Shown here: one piece after another, positions 17,727 to 25,418 of the stretch
Layout: each line of letters opens with the position of its first letter
Numbering within the stretch: position 1 is the stretch's first letter
Assembly (NCBI GenBank): GCA_036523395.1
Contig: DATDEH010000045.1
Span: 1 to 39,585 of the forward strand
DNA length: 39,585 nucleotides
Source: Candidatus Limnocylindria bacterium
GTDB taxonomy: Bacteria; Chloroflexota; Limnocylindria; P2-11E
Reading direction: 5' to 3'
Notes under the pieces: model-generated
Told to the model about the DNA's origin: nothing
The model's input: only the letters and a program-made list of their open reading frames with translations
The model's database searches: none
Position numbers and translations under genes: made by a program

Positions 17727-18713
17727 AGGAGGCGGCAGGCGCGAGCTCCTTGCGCAGGATGGGCGCGACCCTGGCACCGAGCAATTCGGTCGCGTGCAGG
17801 AGCTTCTCGTGCGGCCCCGAGGCGGCGTTCATCTGGAACGTGACGCGCGTGATCCCGCCGAGCGCCTCGCTGTGGCGCAGGATCTTCTCGGCCACTTCTT
17901 CGGGTGTGCCGAGGAGCCAGGCGCCCTTCGGTGTGAGCTGCGAATCGAACTGGGGCCGTGTCATCGGCGCCCAGCCGCGCCGGCCTCCTTCGTCGTGTTC
18001 GCGACGTAGCCGAGCGCGTGCATCCCGACCTTCAGCTGGTCCGCGGAGAAACCCGCTCGCCGTCCCGCCTCGCGATAGAGATCGACGAGCGGACGGAAGC
18101 GGTGGGTCTCCCCGCCGATGATCGCGACCATGAGTGGAAGACCGAGCAGCCCGGCGCGGACGAACGACTGCGGAGTCCCGCCGACGCCGACCCAGATGGG
18201 CAGTCGCTCCTGCATGGGCCTCGGGTAGACGCCCTGTCCGGTAAGGGCAGGCCGGAACTTGCCGGACCACTGCGGATGTTCATCATCGCGGAGCTTGAGC
18301 AGAAGCTCGAGCTTCTCCGCGTAGAGCTCGTCGTAGTCACTCAGGTCGAGACCGAAGAGCGGGAACGCGTCGACGAACGAGCCCCGGCCGACGACCATCT
18401 CGGTCCGGCCCTGCGAGATGAGATCGAGCGTGGCGAACTGTTCGAACAATCGCACCGGATCGACCGCGCTCAGGACGGCCACGGCGCTCGTGAGCCGGAT
18501 GCGCTTGGTGCGCGCGGCCGCCGCGGCGAGGATCACCGACGGCGCGGAGTCGAGGAACTCTTTCCGGTGGTGCTCGCCGATGCCGAAGACGTCGAGGCCG
18601 ACCTGGTCCGCGTACTCCATCTGATCGAGGAGGTTCCGCATGTGGTCGGCCGGCCGGAGCGCAGAGCTGGCGTCGTCATAGGCGAGCGCGAAGCTGTCGA
18701 TCCCGATCTGCAT
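17725..18713 (-). pseudogene. LLM-class flavin-dependent oxidoreductase, broken by a deletion and frameshift
   Basis: Residues 1-245 (ATG 18713) match luciferase-like monooxygenase-family oxidoreductases: VGLDVFGIGEHHRKEFLDSAP, RTKRIRLTSAVAVLSAVDP, GRTEMVVGRGSFVDAFPLFG and IWVGVGGTPQSFVRAGLLG. The first frame reaches a stop at 17961 after VANTTKEA. The family's C-terminal part (GWAPMTRPQFD, then LLGTPEEVAEKILRHSEALG, to the stop at 17725) continues in another frame from about 17985. From memory of the family, some 15-18 residues expected between these parts are also missing, so a deletion of roughly 50 bp with loss of frame, near 17974-17995, explains both. The flavin/F420 barrel would be incomplete. 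It lies antisense between lysC and asd. Confidence 0.8.
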
Positions 18714-18756
18714 CGTGCACGACTCAACGCAAATGGTGCGGGATTATTCCGATCCG

Positions 18757-19827
18757 ATGCCGCACACTACCGGCGTGCGCAAGCGAAAGGTCGCGGTCCT
18801 CGGCGCCACCGGCACGGTCGGGCAGCGCTTCATCAGCCTGCTTGCCGACCACCCGTGGTTCGAGCTGGCCGCGCTCACCACCTCAGATCGCAACGCGGGC
18901 AAGCGCTACGGCGACGTCACGCCCTGGCACTTCGGCGAGGACATGCCCGCCGCGATCGCCGACATGCAGCTCGAAGCGACGCGACCTGAAGTCGACGCCG
19001 AGATCTGCTTCTCCGCGCTGCCCAGCGAGGCCGCCGAGCAGTGGGAGTCCGCGCTGGCCAAAGCCGGCCACCACGTGTTCTCCAACGTGAAGACACACCG
19101 CATGGACGAGGACGTCCCGCTCATCATCGCCGAGGTCAATCCCGAGCACGCGAATGCGCTCGAGCTCCAGCGGAGGAGGCGCGGCTGGACCGGCTCGATC
19201 GTGACGAACGGGAACTGCTCCGCGATCACGTTCACGCTCGCTGCGGCTCCGCTCCATCGCGCGTTCGGCATCGAGCGCGCGGTCGTGACGACGCTCCAGG
19301 CGCTCTCCGGAGCCGGCTACCCCGGCGTGCCGTCACTCGATGCCCTCGACAACGTCGTTCCCTTCATCGGCGAGGAAGAAGAGAAGATGGAGCAGGAGAC
19401 GAAGAAGTTCCTGGGGTCATGGGACGGCAAGGTGTTCAAGGACGCGCAGTTCCCGTTCTCCGCGCACTGCAACCGCGTGAGCGTGCGTGACGGCCACACC
19501 GTCACGGTCAGCGTCGCGCTGCGCGGACGTCCTGGCGCGCGCGATGTCGCACAGGCGATGCGTGCGTTCAAGGGACGCCCGCAGGAGCTGGGCCTGCCGA
19601 GCGCGCCGCAGCAGCCGATCGTCGTGCGCGATGAGCGCGACCGGCCGCAGCCGGTGCGCGACCGCATGGCCGGGAACGGGATGTCCCTCGTCGTCGGGCG
19701 TGTGCGCGAGGATCCGGTGCTGGGCATGAAGTTCGTCGTGCTCGGCCACAACACGATCCGCGGCGCGGCCGGCGCGTCAGTGCTGAACGCCGAGCTGCTC
19801 GCGGCGGAGGGCTGTCTCGGCGCATGA
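18757..19827 (+). CDS. asd: Aspartate-semialdehyde dehydrogenase, archaeal/fungal type
   Basis: Reduces aspartyl phosphate to the semialdehyde, the step between lysC and hom. KVAVLGATGTVGQRFISLLADHP is the NADP site; the nucleophile is Cys in TNGNCSAITFTLA and the acid/base His is in SAHCNRVSVRDGHTV. The overall plan (FELAALTTSDRNAGKRYGDV, SGAGYPGVPSLDALDNVVPFI, EEKMEQETKKFLG) is that of the archaeal/fungal class, not the usual bacterial class. ATG 18757 (356 residues) or GTG 18775 could be the start; TATTCC (18745-18750) ends 6 nt before the first, and CACACT (18763-18768) ends 6 nt before the second. ATGA overlap with the next gene. Confidence 0.93.
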   Translation: MPHTTGVRKRKVAVLGATGTVGQRFISLLADHPWFELAALTTSDRNAGKRYGDVTPWHFGEDMPAAIADMQLEATRPEVDAEICFSALPSEAAEQWESALAKAGHHVFSNVKTHRMDEDVPLIIAEVNPEHANALELQRRRRGWTGSIVTNGNCSAITFTLAAAPLHRAFGIERAVVTTLQALSGAGYPGVPSLDALDNVVPFIGEEEEKMEQETKKFLGSWDGKVFKDAQFPFSAHCNRVSVRDGHTVTVSVALRGRPGARDVAQAMRAFKGRPQELGLPSAPQQPIVVRDERDRPQPVRDRMAGNGMSLVVGRVREDPVLGMKFVVLGHNTIRGAAGASVLNAELLAAEGCLGA

Positions 19828-21167
19828 GCGCAGAGACATTCGTCGCGCGACTCGACCGCGTGCCGCTCAATGGCTTTCACTGGCGGCTGCTCATCACGAG
19901 CGGCTTCGGCTGGATGTTCGACGCGATGGACGTCCTGCTCATCGGTTTCCTCGTCGCGCCGATCACCAAGGAGTTCACGCTCGCTCCCGCGCAGGTCGGA
20001 CTCGTCGCGAGCTCGGGGTTCGTCGGGATGTTCCTCGGCGCCGCGATCTCCGGGCGCCTGGCCGACCGCTACGGACGCCGGATCATCTTCCAGGCGACGC
20101 TGGTGCTCTTCTCGATCGGTGCGGTGCTGTCGGCACTGGCACCGACCTTCGAGACGCTGCTCGCGGCGCGCATCGTCGCCGGACTCGGCCTCGGCGGCGA
20201 GCTACCGGTCGTCGCGACGCTCGTCTCCGAGTTCTCGCCGCGAGCGCAGCGCGGTCGGATGATCGTGCTCCTCGAATCGTTCTGGGCGTACGGCACGCTG
20301 GCCGCCGGCCTGGTCGCGATCTTCGGCCTTCCTCAGTTCGGCTGGCGCGGCGCGTTCCTCGTCGCCGCGCTGCCAGCCCTGTATGTCGCGTACCTGCGAT
20401 CCGCGCTGCCCGAGTCTCCGCGCTACCTCGCGGAGCGCGGCCGCAGCGCGGAGGCCGACGCGATCGTGCGTCGCGTCGAGCGCGCGGGTGGGGGAGCGCT
20501 GCTCACCCTCGGTGCGGCCATCGCGCCGATGCGCTCGGGGCGCACGAGCATCGCGCAGCTGTGGAGTCCGGCGTATGCGCGGCGCACCGCGATGCTGTGG
20601 ATCCTTTGGTTCGGCATCACCTTCACGTACTACGGGATCTTTCTGTACGTCCCATCGCTCCTCGCCGCGCGCGGGCTGACCGAGGTGCGAAGCAACGAGT
20701 TCTTCTTCCTCTCGACGATCGCGCAGATCCCCGGCTACTTCAGCGCCGCCTGGCTCGTGGAACGCTGGGGCCGCAAGCCAACGCTCGTCACATACCTCGT
20801 CGGTACGGCTGCCGCGGCTCTGCTATTCGGGACGTCCGACACCGGGACGATCGCTTTCGTGGCGCTCGCGCTCCTGTCGTTCTTCAACCTCGGGGCGTGG
20901 GGGGTCGTCTACACGTATTCCCCAGAGCTGTACCCCACCGCCGTACGCGCGACCGGCGCTGGTGTCGCCGCATCGGTCGGACGCATCGGCGGGATCATCG
21001 GTCCGTTTCTCACGCCGGTGCTTGTCGCGATCCCGCAGTTCGGCCAGACCGGTGTCTTCGTCATGTTCGTTGTGCTCCTCGTGATCACGGCGCTGAACGT
21101 GTGGCTGCTCGCTGAAGAGACGAAGGGACGTTCCCTGGAAGAGATCGCGGGACCGGTCGCGGCGTAA
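19824..21167 (+). CDS. MFS transporter, sugar/organic-acid porter type
   Basis: A 447-residue protein with 12 predicted helices. Family marks are DAMDVLLIGFL in helix 1, the loop 2-3 motif GRLADRYGRRIIF, RIVAGLGLGGELPVVATLVSE in helix 4, PESPRYLAERGR in the middle loop, WGRKPTLVTY, and YSPELYPTAVRATGAG followed by ETKGRSLEEI at the end, as in the SP/AAHS/SV2-like families (sugars, aromatic acids, nicotinate-type substrates). The acidic residue in helix 1 suggests proton coupling. It is translationally coupled to asd (ATGA), but nothing shows that it moves an amino acid; substrate unknown. Confidence 0.85.
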   Translation: MSAETFVARLDRVPLNGFHWRLLITSGFGWMFDAMDVLLIGFLVAPITKEFTLAPAQVGLVASSGFVGMFLGAAISGRLADRYGRRIIFQATLVLFSIGAVLSALAPTFETLLAARIVAGLGLGGELPVVATLVSEFSPRAQRGRMIVLLESFWAYGTLAAGLVAIFGLPQFGWRGAFLVAALPALYVAYLRSALPESPRYLAERGRSAEADAIVRRVERAGGGALLTLGAAIAPMRSGRTSIAQLWSPAYARRTAMLWILWFGITFTYYGIFLYVPSLLAARGLTEVRSNEFFFLSTIAQIPGYFSAAWLVERWGRKPTLVTYLVGTAAAALLFGTSDTGTIAFVALALLSFFNLGAWGVVYTYSPELYPTAVRATGAGVAASVGRIGGIIGPFLTPVLVAIPQFGQTGVFVMFVVLLVITALNVWLLAEETKGRSLEEIAGPVAA

Positions 21168-21889
21168 TGGGGCTCTCGCCGGAGGCTCGTTCGGCGCTGC
21201 AGACCATCGGCAATGCCGCGATCGGCGTCGGGCTCGGAATGAGCGTCCTCGGCGCCGCGTTCGTCATCAGCCAGTTCGCCACAGGGCAGGGGAGCGCGAC
21301 ACAAGCCACATCGTCGCCCGCGGCGCCCGCGGCGACTGCCGCAGCGATCGCGACGGCGACGCCGCCACCACCGCCTTCCGCGACGCCCTCTCTATCGCCG
21401 ACGCTCTCACCGACCTCCGTCCCCGCGACGCCAACACCGACACCGTCACCGAGCGCGACGTCCGACCCGCTCACGGCCACCGCGTACAGCAACAGCGGAA
21501 AGCGCTACGCCGCGCTGCGTGCGCCGGTCGGCTACACGTACACCGCGCCCTTCGCGGGGACGGTGGCCGTGCGCCGCTATCAATTCATCGATGGTCAGGT
21601 GCGCGTCGATTCGATCTTTCCGGGCCTGCCGTTCTTTCCGTACATCACGCTCGAGTCAGCCGACCGGCGGGTCATCTTCCGTCCCGGAGCGCTCGATGTG
21701 GACACGGAGCTCATCGCGAAGGACGGCGACCGCGTCGTGACCGGCGCGCCGCTCTTCAAGACGATCGGCGACGGCGCGTCATCGTGGCGCACGTTCTACG
21801 ACCGAGGCGTGACGGCGAACGTGATCGCGTCAGTCGTGGCGCTGCCGTCTGGCGTCGAGCTCGATCCGGTCGCGTTCTTCACCCGTTGA
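21167..21889 (+). CDS. Membrane-anchored protein with Pro/Thr-rich linker and unknown extracellular domain
   Basis: 240 residues. One hydrophobic helix (about 14-37) probably anchors it, followed by an Ala/Pro/Thr/Ser-rich linker (about 43-98) and a C-terminal domain of about 140 residues. The domain contains TAPFAGTVAVRRYQFIDGQV and DTELIAKDGDRVVTGAPLFKTIG, which recalls a lipoyl/barrel-sandwich pattern, but I do not recognise a family. ATG overlaps the MFS stop (TAATG), so it belongs to the asd-MFS operon. Its end overlaps the convergent CHRD gene by 11 bp. Confidence 0.7.
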   Translation: MGLSPEARSALQTIGNAAIGVGLGMSVLGAAFVISQFATGQGSATQATSSPAAPAATAAAIATATPPPPPSATPSLSPTLSPTSVPATPTPTPSPSATSDPLTATAYSNSGKRYAALRAPVGYTYTAPFAGTVAVRRYQFIDGQVRVDSIFPGLPFFPYITLESADRRVIFRPGALDVDTELIAKDGDRVVTGAPLFKTIGDGASSWRTFYDRGVTANVIASVVALPSGVELDPVAFFTR

Positions 21890-22412
21890 CCTGGCCGCGG
21901 ATCTCGCCGCTCAGCCAGCGCGTCGTGTGCACGTTGGCGTAGACCATGCCGGCTCGGAGCGCGCGGACAGCCTCGTCGAACGACCCTGGCTCGATACCCT
22001 GAGCGCCCGGCCCGATGATGTCGGCGGCTCTGATCGTGCCGGTGACCGTGGCGGGTGAGGCTGGGCACGCCGGCTTGGTGGAACCGCCGCACAGGAAGGC
22101 GATGACGCCGCCGCTGATCCCGCGCTGACCGAAGTGGATGTGCGCCTGGGTGACGACCCCATTGTTGGCCACACCCTCGAGGTCGCTATACGTCAACGTG
22201 TAGCTGATCTCGTCGCCCGCACCGTTCAAGCTTGCTTCAAATGAACCTGTGCCTGTCGTCGAGATCGGCACCGGCGCCGACTCTTGGTATCCGGTCAAAT
22301 TGTCCGCCTTGGAGTGGCTCTTGCCGCCGTCGCCTGCGACCGCGAACGTAGCTGCGGCGAGCACGACGGGAATCACGAAGATGAGCGCGCCGAACCAACG
22401 CCGATTCCGCAT
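21879..22412 (-). CDS. Secreted CHRD-domain protein
   Basis: 177 residues. The signal peptide is residues 1-27 (basic MRNRRW, hydrophobic core, cleavage near AVAG/DGG). The rest is a CHRD domain, named after chordin: LTGYQESAPVPISTTGTGSF, YTLTYSDLEGVANNGVVTQAHIHFG, GGVIAFLCGG, and at the end VYANVHTTRWLSGEIRGQVNG. Function of bacterial CHRD domains is poorly known; extracellular binding is assumed. The start is fixed by a strong GGGAGG site just upstream of ATG 22412. A TACCAA box (minus strand, about 22456-22451) may be its -10. Two Cys near residues 108-116 could form a disulfide. Confidence 0.88.
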   Translation of the reverse strand: MRNRRWFGALIFVIPVVLAAATFAVAGDGGKSHSKADNLTGYQESAPVPISTTGTGSFEASLNGAGDEISYTLTYSDLEGVANNGVVTQAHIHFGQRGISGGVIAFLCGGSTKPACPASPATVTGTIRAADIIGPGAQGIEPGSFDEAVRALRAGMVYANVHTTRWLSGEIRGQVNG

Positions 22413-22482
22413 CTGATCCTCCCTTTTTGGCGCTGACCGCCAGGGAATTGGTACGCGGCGCCGGCAGGATCGGGTCAGAACA

Positions 22483-22488
22483 TAGACT
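22483..22488 (+). promoter_or_regulatory. Putative -10 box for the SDR gene
   Basis: TAGACT ends 9 nt before TTG 22498, so the transcript would carry only about three leader bases. It lies in the 85-nt divergent gap shared with the CHRD gene. Confidence 0.4.
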
Positions 22489-22497
22489 CCGCCTCCG

Positions 22498-23259
22498 TTG
22501 AAGGGACGCGCTGCGATCGTCACAGGAGCCGCCAGCGGGATCGGCCGCGCCATCGCGACGGATCTCGCGCAGCAGGGTGCACGTGTGCTCTGCGCCGACG
22601 TAAGTGTCGAGGAGGGCGAGCGCGTCACCGCGGGCCTCTCGACCGGAGCGTTCCAGCGCGCCGATATCGCGAAACAGGCGGACTGCGATGCGCTCGTGGC
22701 TCGCGCGGTCCGTGACTTTGGTGGCGTCGACATCCTGGTGAACAACGCGGGACTGCAGCACGTCGCACCCGTGGAGGAGTTCCCGGTGGACACCTGGGAG
22801 CGACTCGTCCACATCATGCTGTTCGGCGCCTTCTACCTGACGCGCGCGGCGCTGCCGCACATGTACGCGAAGGCTTGGGGTCGGATCGTGAACATCGCGT
22901 CGGTGCACGGCCTCGTCGCATCACCGTACAAGTCCGCCTATGTCGCCGCGAAGCACGGGCTGGTCGGTTTCACGAAAGCCGTCGCGCTCGAAGCGGCCCA
23001 GAAAGGCGTGACCGTGAACGTGGTGTGTCCGTCATACGTGCGCACGCCCCTGGTCGAGAAGCAGATCGCGGATCAGGCGAAGGTGCACGGGATCAGCGAG
23101 GACGCGGTGGTCCGCGACATCATGCTCGCGCCCGCCGCGCTCAAGCGCCTGCTCGAGCCGTCCGAGGTCGCCGCGTACGTGCGCTTCCTGTGTTCGGACG
23201 ATGCGAGTGGGATCACCGGTGCGACGCAGGTCATCGACGCGGGGTGGACGGCGCGCTAG
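22498..23259 (+). CDS. Short-chain dehydrogenase/reductase, 3-hydroxybutyrate dehydrogenase-like
   Basis: A 253-residue classical SDR oxidoreductase. The cofactor motif TGAASGIGRAIA starts at residue 9, followed by VLCADVSVEEGERV (acidic residue favouring NAD), the NNAGLQHVAPVEE structural motif, the catalytic Ser in IVNIASVHGLVA, YKSAYVAAKHGLVGFTK (Tyr-x3-Lys) and VNVVCPSYVRTPLVEKQI. The VRTPLVEKQIADQAK tail segment closely resembles D-3-hydroxybutyrate dehydrogenase, so that is the best guess for substrate. TTG start. The stop shares CTAG with the convergent acetyltransferase gene. Confidence 0.9.
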   Translation: MKGRAAIVTGAASGIGRAIATDLAQQGARVLCADVSVEEGERVTAGLSTGAFQRADIAKQADCDALVARAVRDFGGVDILVNNAGLQHVAPVEEFPVDTWERLVHIMLFGAFYLTRAALPHMYAKAWGRIVNIASVHGLVASPYKSAYVAAKHGLVGFTKAVALEAAQKGVTVNVVCPSYVRTPLVEKQIADQAKVHGISEDAVVRDIMLAPAALKRLLEPSEVAAYVRFLCSDDASGITGATQVIDAGWTAR

Positions 23260-23828
23260 GTCTCGTCTGGGTTGTCGAGGATCCCCACGGTCTGGAACCA
23301 CTCGGGCTGGTCCTGAGGATTTCGCTCCAGCCGCGTACCGAGACGGCGCATGACGTTCATCGATCTGGTGTTGTCGTTCTCGGTCGTTGCGACGATGCGT
23401 CGCAGCCGGAGCTGGCCGAACGCATACGCGATCATCGCCGCGGCCGCCTCGGTGGCGTAGCCGTGGCCCCAGTGTTCCGGAAAGAGCGCCCAGAAGAGGC
23501 CGATCTCCGAAGTGAAGCGCGTCGTGGGCTCGAATGACGGCAGCTGCCCGAACGGCATCAGGCACGGCGCGAATCCGACCGAGCCGATGAGCTCATTGCT
23601 CTCGCGCTTTACGATCGCCCGATCGCCGTACGGTGGCTGATGCAGAAGCGCGAGCCCAGCGTCAGCGGCGACCGCGTACTCGAACATCACCCGTCGCCGT
23701 ACACGCTTCTCGTCCGCCGACCCGTATGAGCCGGGGCCGAAGGCGGCGTCGAGCAGTCGCGAGACCGTGTCGGCGTCCTCGAGGACGAAGGCGCGGATGA
23801 TCAGCCGGTCCGTCTCGAGTGTTCGCAT
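23256..23828 (-). CDS. GNAT acetyltransferase, RimJ/RimL-like
   Basis: 190 residues beginning with the typical LETDRLIIRAFVLEDADTV, then ELIGSVGF, EIGLFWALFPEHWGHGYATE (the acetyl-CoA loop, GHGYATE), AAAAMIAYAFGQLRLRRIVATT and NDNTRSMNVMRRLGTR. Such proteins acetylate N-terminal or small amines; the substrate is not evident. ATG 23828 follows the small protein gene by 17 nt. A TAGCGA box (minus strand) lies 9 nt before the start, so it may also have its own promoter. Confidence 0.88.
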   Translation of the reverse strand: MRTLETDRLIIRAFVLEDADTVSRLLDAAFGPGSYGSADEKRVRRRVMFEYAVAADAGLALLHQPPYGDRAIVKRESNELIGSVGFAPCLMPFGQLPSFEPTTRFTSEIGLFWALFPEHWGHGYATEAAAAMIAYAFGQLRLRRIVATTENDNTRSMNVMRRLGTRLERNPQDQPEWFQTVGILDNPDET

Positions 23829-23845
23829 CGGAGTTGATCGCTAGC

Positions 23846-23938
23846 TCAGCGCGCCCGAGTCGACTTCTTCCCTGTTGTCCTCGACCTGGACCGAAGCTCC
23901 GCGAACTTGCGACGCTGTGCCTGGCTCTTGATCGGCAT
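23846..23938 (-). CDS. Small basic protein, 30 residues
   Basis: The peptide starts MPIKSQAQRRKFAEL and continues with many Arg, Ser and Lys to the stop (12 Arg/Lys of 30). A good Shine-Dalgarno (GGAG at 7-nt spacing) precedes ATG 23938. It sits 27 nt after the MFS stop and 17 nt before the acetyltransferase start, on the same strand, so it is probably expressed with both. The M-P-x-K-S-x-A-Q-x-R beginning resembles small basic proteins of phages and bacteria of unknown role; I cannot name the family with certainty. The tail may be shortened relative to relatives. Confidence 0.6.
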   Translation of the reverse strand: MPIKSQAQRRKFAELRSRSRTTGKKSTRAR

Positions 23939-23965
23939 TTCGAAACTCCAGTGCGTTGATCGCGC

Positions 23966-25183
23966 TTAAGCGGTCACCGCTGCGCGAGCGCGTCCCTGCG
24001 CGTACACGAGCAGCGCCACGCCGACCGCGAGGAACGCGAGCGCGCTCAGCGCGAGAGAGTACTGGATGCCGATGAACGCGCCGAGGATCCCGACGGTAAC
24101 GCCGCTGCCGACCCGCAGCCCGCTCCACGACATGCTGAAGAGGCCGAGGACGCGCCCGCGACGGGATGGTGGCGCCTCGAGCTGCACGTAGGCCTGCGCC
24201 ATCGAGGTGAATCCGATGTTCAGCACGCCACCGACGAGGAGGGCCAACACCGCGATCGCGTAGAGCGGGGTGATGGCAAAGACGAGGATCGAGGCGCCCC
24301 ATGCCAGTGCGAGGAGCACCGCGATCCGGATGCGCGGCTGGCGGAAGAACGAAAGCGCCTCCAGACCGAAACCGCCGAGGACCGAGCCCGCCGCGTTCGC
24401 GGTGAGCAGCACGCTGTACGTGATCTCATCCTGCGCGGAGCCGAACCGCGCCGCGAACTCGGGCATTTGCGCCTGATACGCGTTACCGATGAACAAGGAG
24501 CTGAGGCCGGCGAGCGCGGTCATGACCAGGATCCCGCGATTGCCCGAGATCTCGCGCAGCGTTCGAACCGCGTCCGCGAGCGACAGCCGAGCGCTTTCGG
24601 CGTTCGCGCGGATCCGGACGTGGCCCGTGTACGGCGTGCGAAGAAGCCAGATCGTCATCGGCAGATACAGGAATGCGTTCGCCATCAGGCCATACGCCGG
24701 GCCGAGCCCAAGCAGCAGCGCACCGCCAACAGCCGGGCCGAACAGGATGCCGACGCTGCGACCGGTGGCGGCGAGTCGCACGCCGCTCTGCAGCTCATCG
24801 TGTCCGACGATGTCCTGGACGACCAGCTGGCCGGCCGGCGACCACAGCGCACCGGCAAGACCATGGATGATGAGCAGCACCACGGCATGCCAGGTCTGCA
24901 ATGTGCCGGTCAGGAAGAGCACGGCCCACGCGAGCGAGGCCGCGATGAACGCGACCTGCGACGCGATGATGATCTTGCGGCAGTCGTAGCGATCGGCAAG
25001 ACCGCCGAACCACACGCCCAACACCAAAAATGGTGTCCAGTGACTGATCACCGCGAAGCCGGCGAGCGTAGGGGAGTGGAACGCCTGGAAGATGACCCAG
25101 TACGAGATCACGTGCTCGACGTTGTCGGCCATCATCGAGACCAGGCTGGTCGTGAAGTACGCGCGGAAGGGGCCACGGCGCAT
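23966..25183 (-). CDS. MFS transporter, MFS_3/enterobactin-exporter-like
   Basis: 405 residues with 12 predicted helices. Seen: MADNVEHVISYWVIFQAF in helix 1, VISHWTPFLVLGVWFGGLADRYDCRKIII (loop 2-3 motif), LWSPAGQLVVQDIVGHDEL, GPAVGGALLLGLGP and VLNIGFTSMAQAYVQLEAP followed by RRGRVLGLFSMSWSGLRVG, typical of the MFS_3 drug or siderophore exporter group. Substrate unknown. ATG 25183 is the first standard start; a TAGCCT box (25243-25238) lies 6 nt before an in-frame ATC (25231), which might be a leaderless start adding 16 residues. It leads an operon with the 30-residue protein and the acetyltransferase. Confidence 0.85.
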   Translation of the reverse strand: MRRGPFRAYFTTSLVSMMADNVEHVISYWVIFQAFHSPTLAGFAVISHWTPFLVLGVWFGGLADRYDCRKIIIASQVAFIAASLAWAVLFLTGTLQTWHAVVLLIIHGLAGALWSPAGQLVVQDIVGHDELQSGVRLAATGRSVGILFGPAVGGALLLGLGPAYGLMANAFLYLPMTIWLLRTPYTGHVRIRANAESARLSLADAVRTLREISGNRGILVMTALAGLSSLFIGNAYQAQMPEFAARFGSAQDEITYSVLLTANAAGSVLGGFGLEALSFFRQPRIRIAVLLALAWGASILVFAITPLYAIAVLALLVGGVLNIGFTSMAQAYVQLEAPPSRRGRVLGLFSMSWSGLRVGSGVTVGILGAFIGIQYSLALSALAFLAVGVALLVYAQGRARAAVTA

Positions 25184-25253
25184 CGCCGCGAAGGACGTGC
25201 CGGTCGGTGAGGTCGTCGTCGTGAGGGTGATGCGCGCAGGCTACCGGAATGCG

Positions 25254-25281
25254 GCACGGCGGCCCCGGAGGGCCGCCGTGC
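25254..25281. repeat. Perfect 12-bp inverted repeat
   Basis: GCACGGCGGCCC, loop CGGA, then the exact complement. It lies 11 nt upstream of the TAGCCT box of the divergent-looking MFS gene (both neighbours are on the minus strand). No U-tract follows on either strand. It may be an operator, a terminator for the recombinase gene, or a recombination site. Confidence 0.6.
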
Positions 25282-25316
25282 GCGCGTAAACGCACGTGTC
25301 CCTCCCTGAATCACGC

Positions 25317-25368
25317 CTAACGCTACGCCGAGCGCCCGCTTTCGTCTGGGCGCATGCGAGGCGTTTAG
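25317..25368. repeat. Imperfect 52-nt palindrome downstream of the recombinase gene
   Basis: The core GCGCCC (25332-25337) pairs with GGGCGC (25348-25353) across a 10-nt loop. The arms continue imperfectly outward to CTAA (25317-25320) on the left and TTTAG (25364-25368) on the right. Together with the inverted repeat at 25254-25281 it fills most of the 235-nt gene-free gap 25184-25418, where I see no reading frame worth calling. Confidence 0.45.
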
Positions 25369-25418
25369 CTCGACTGACCGGCGATCACGCAGGCGCGCTG
25401 CACGCCGCAGAGTTCTTG

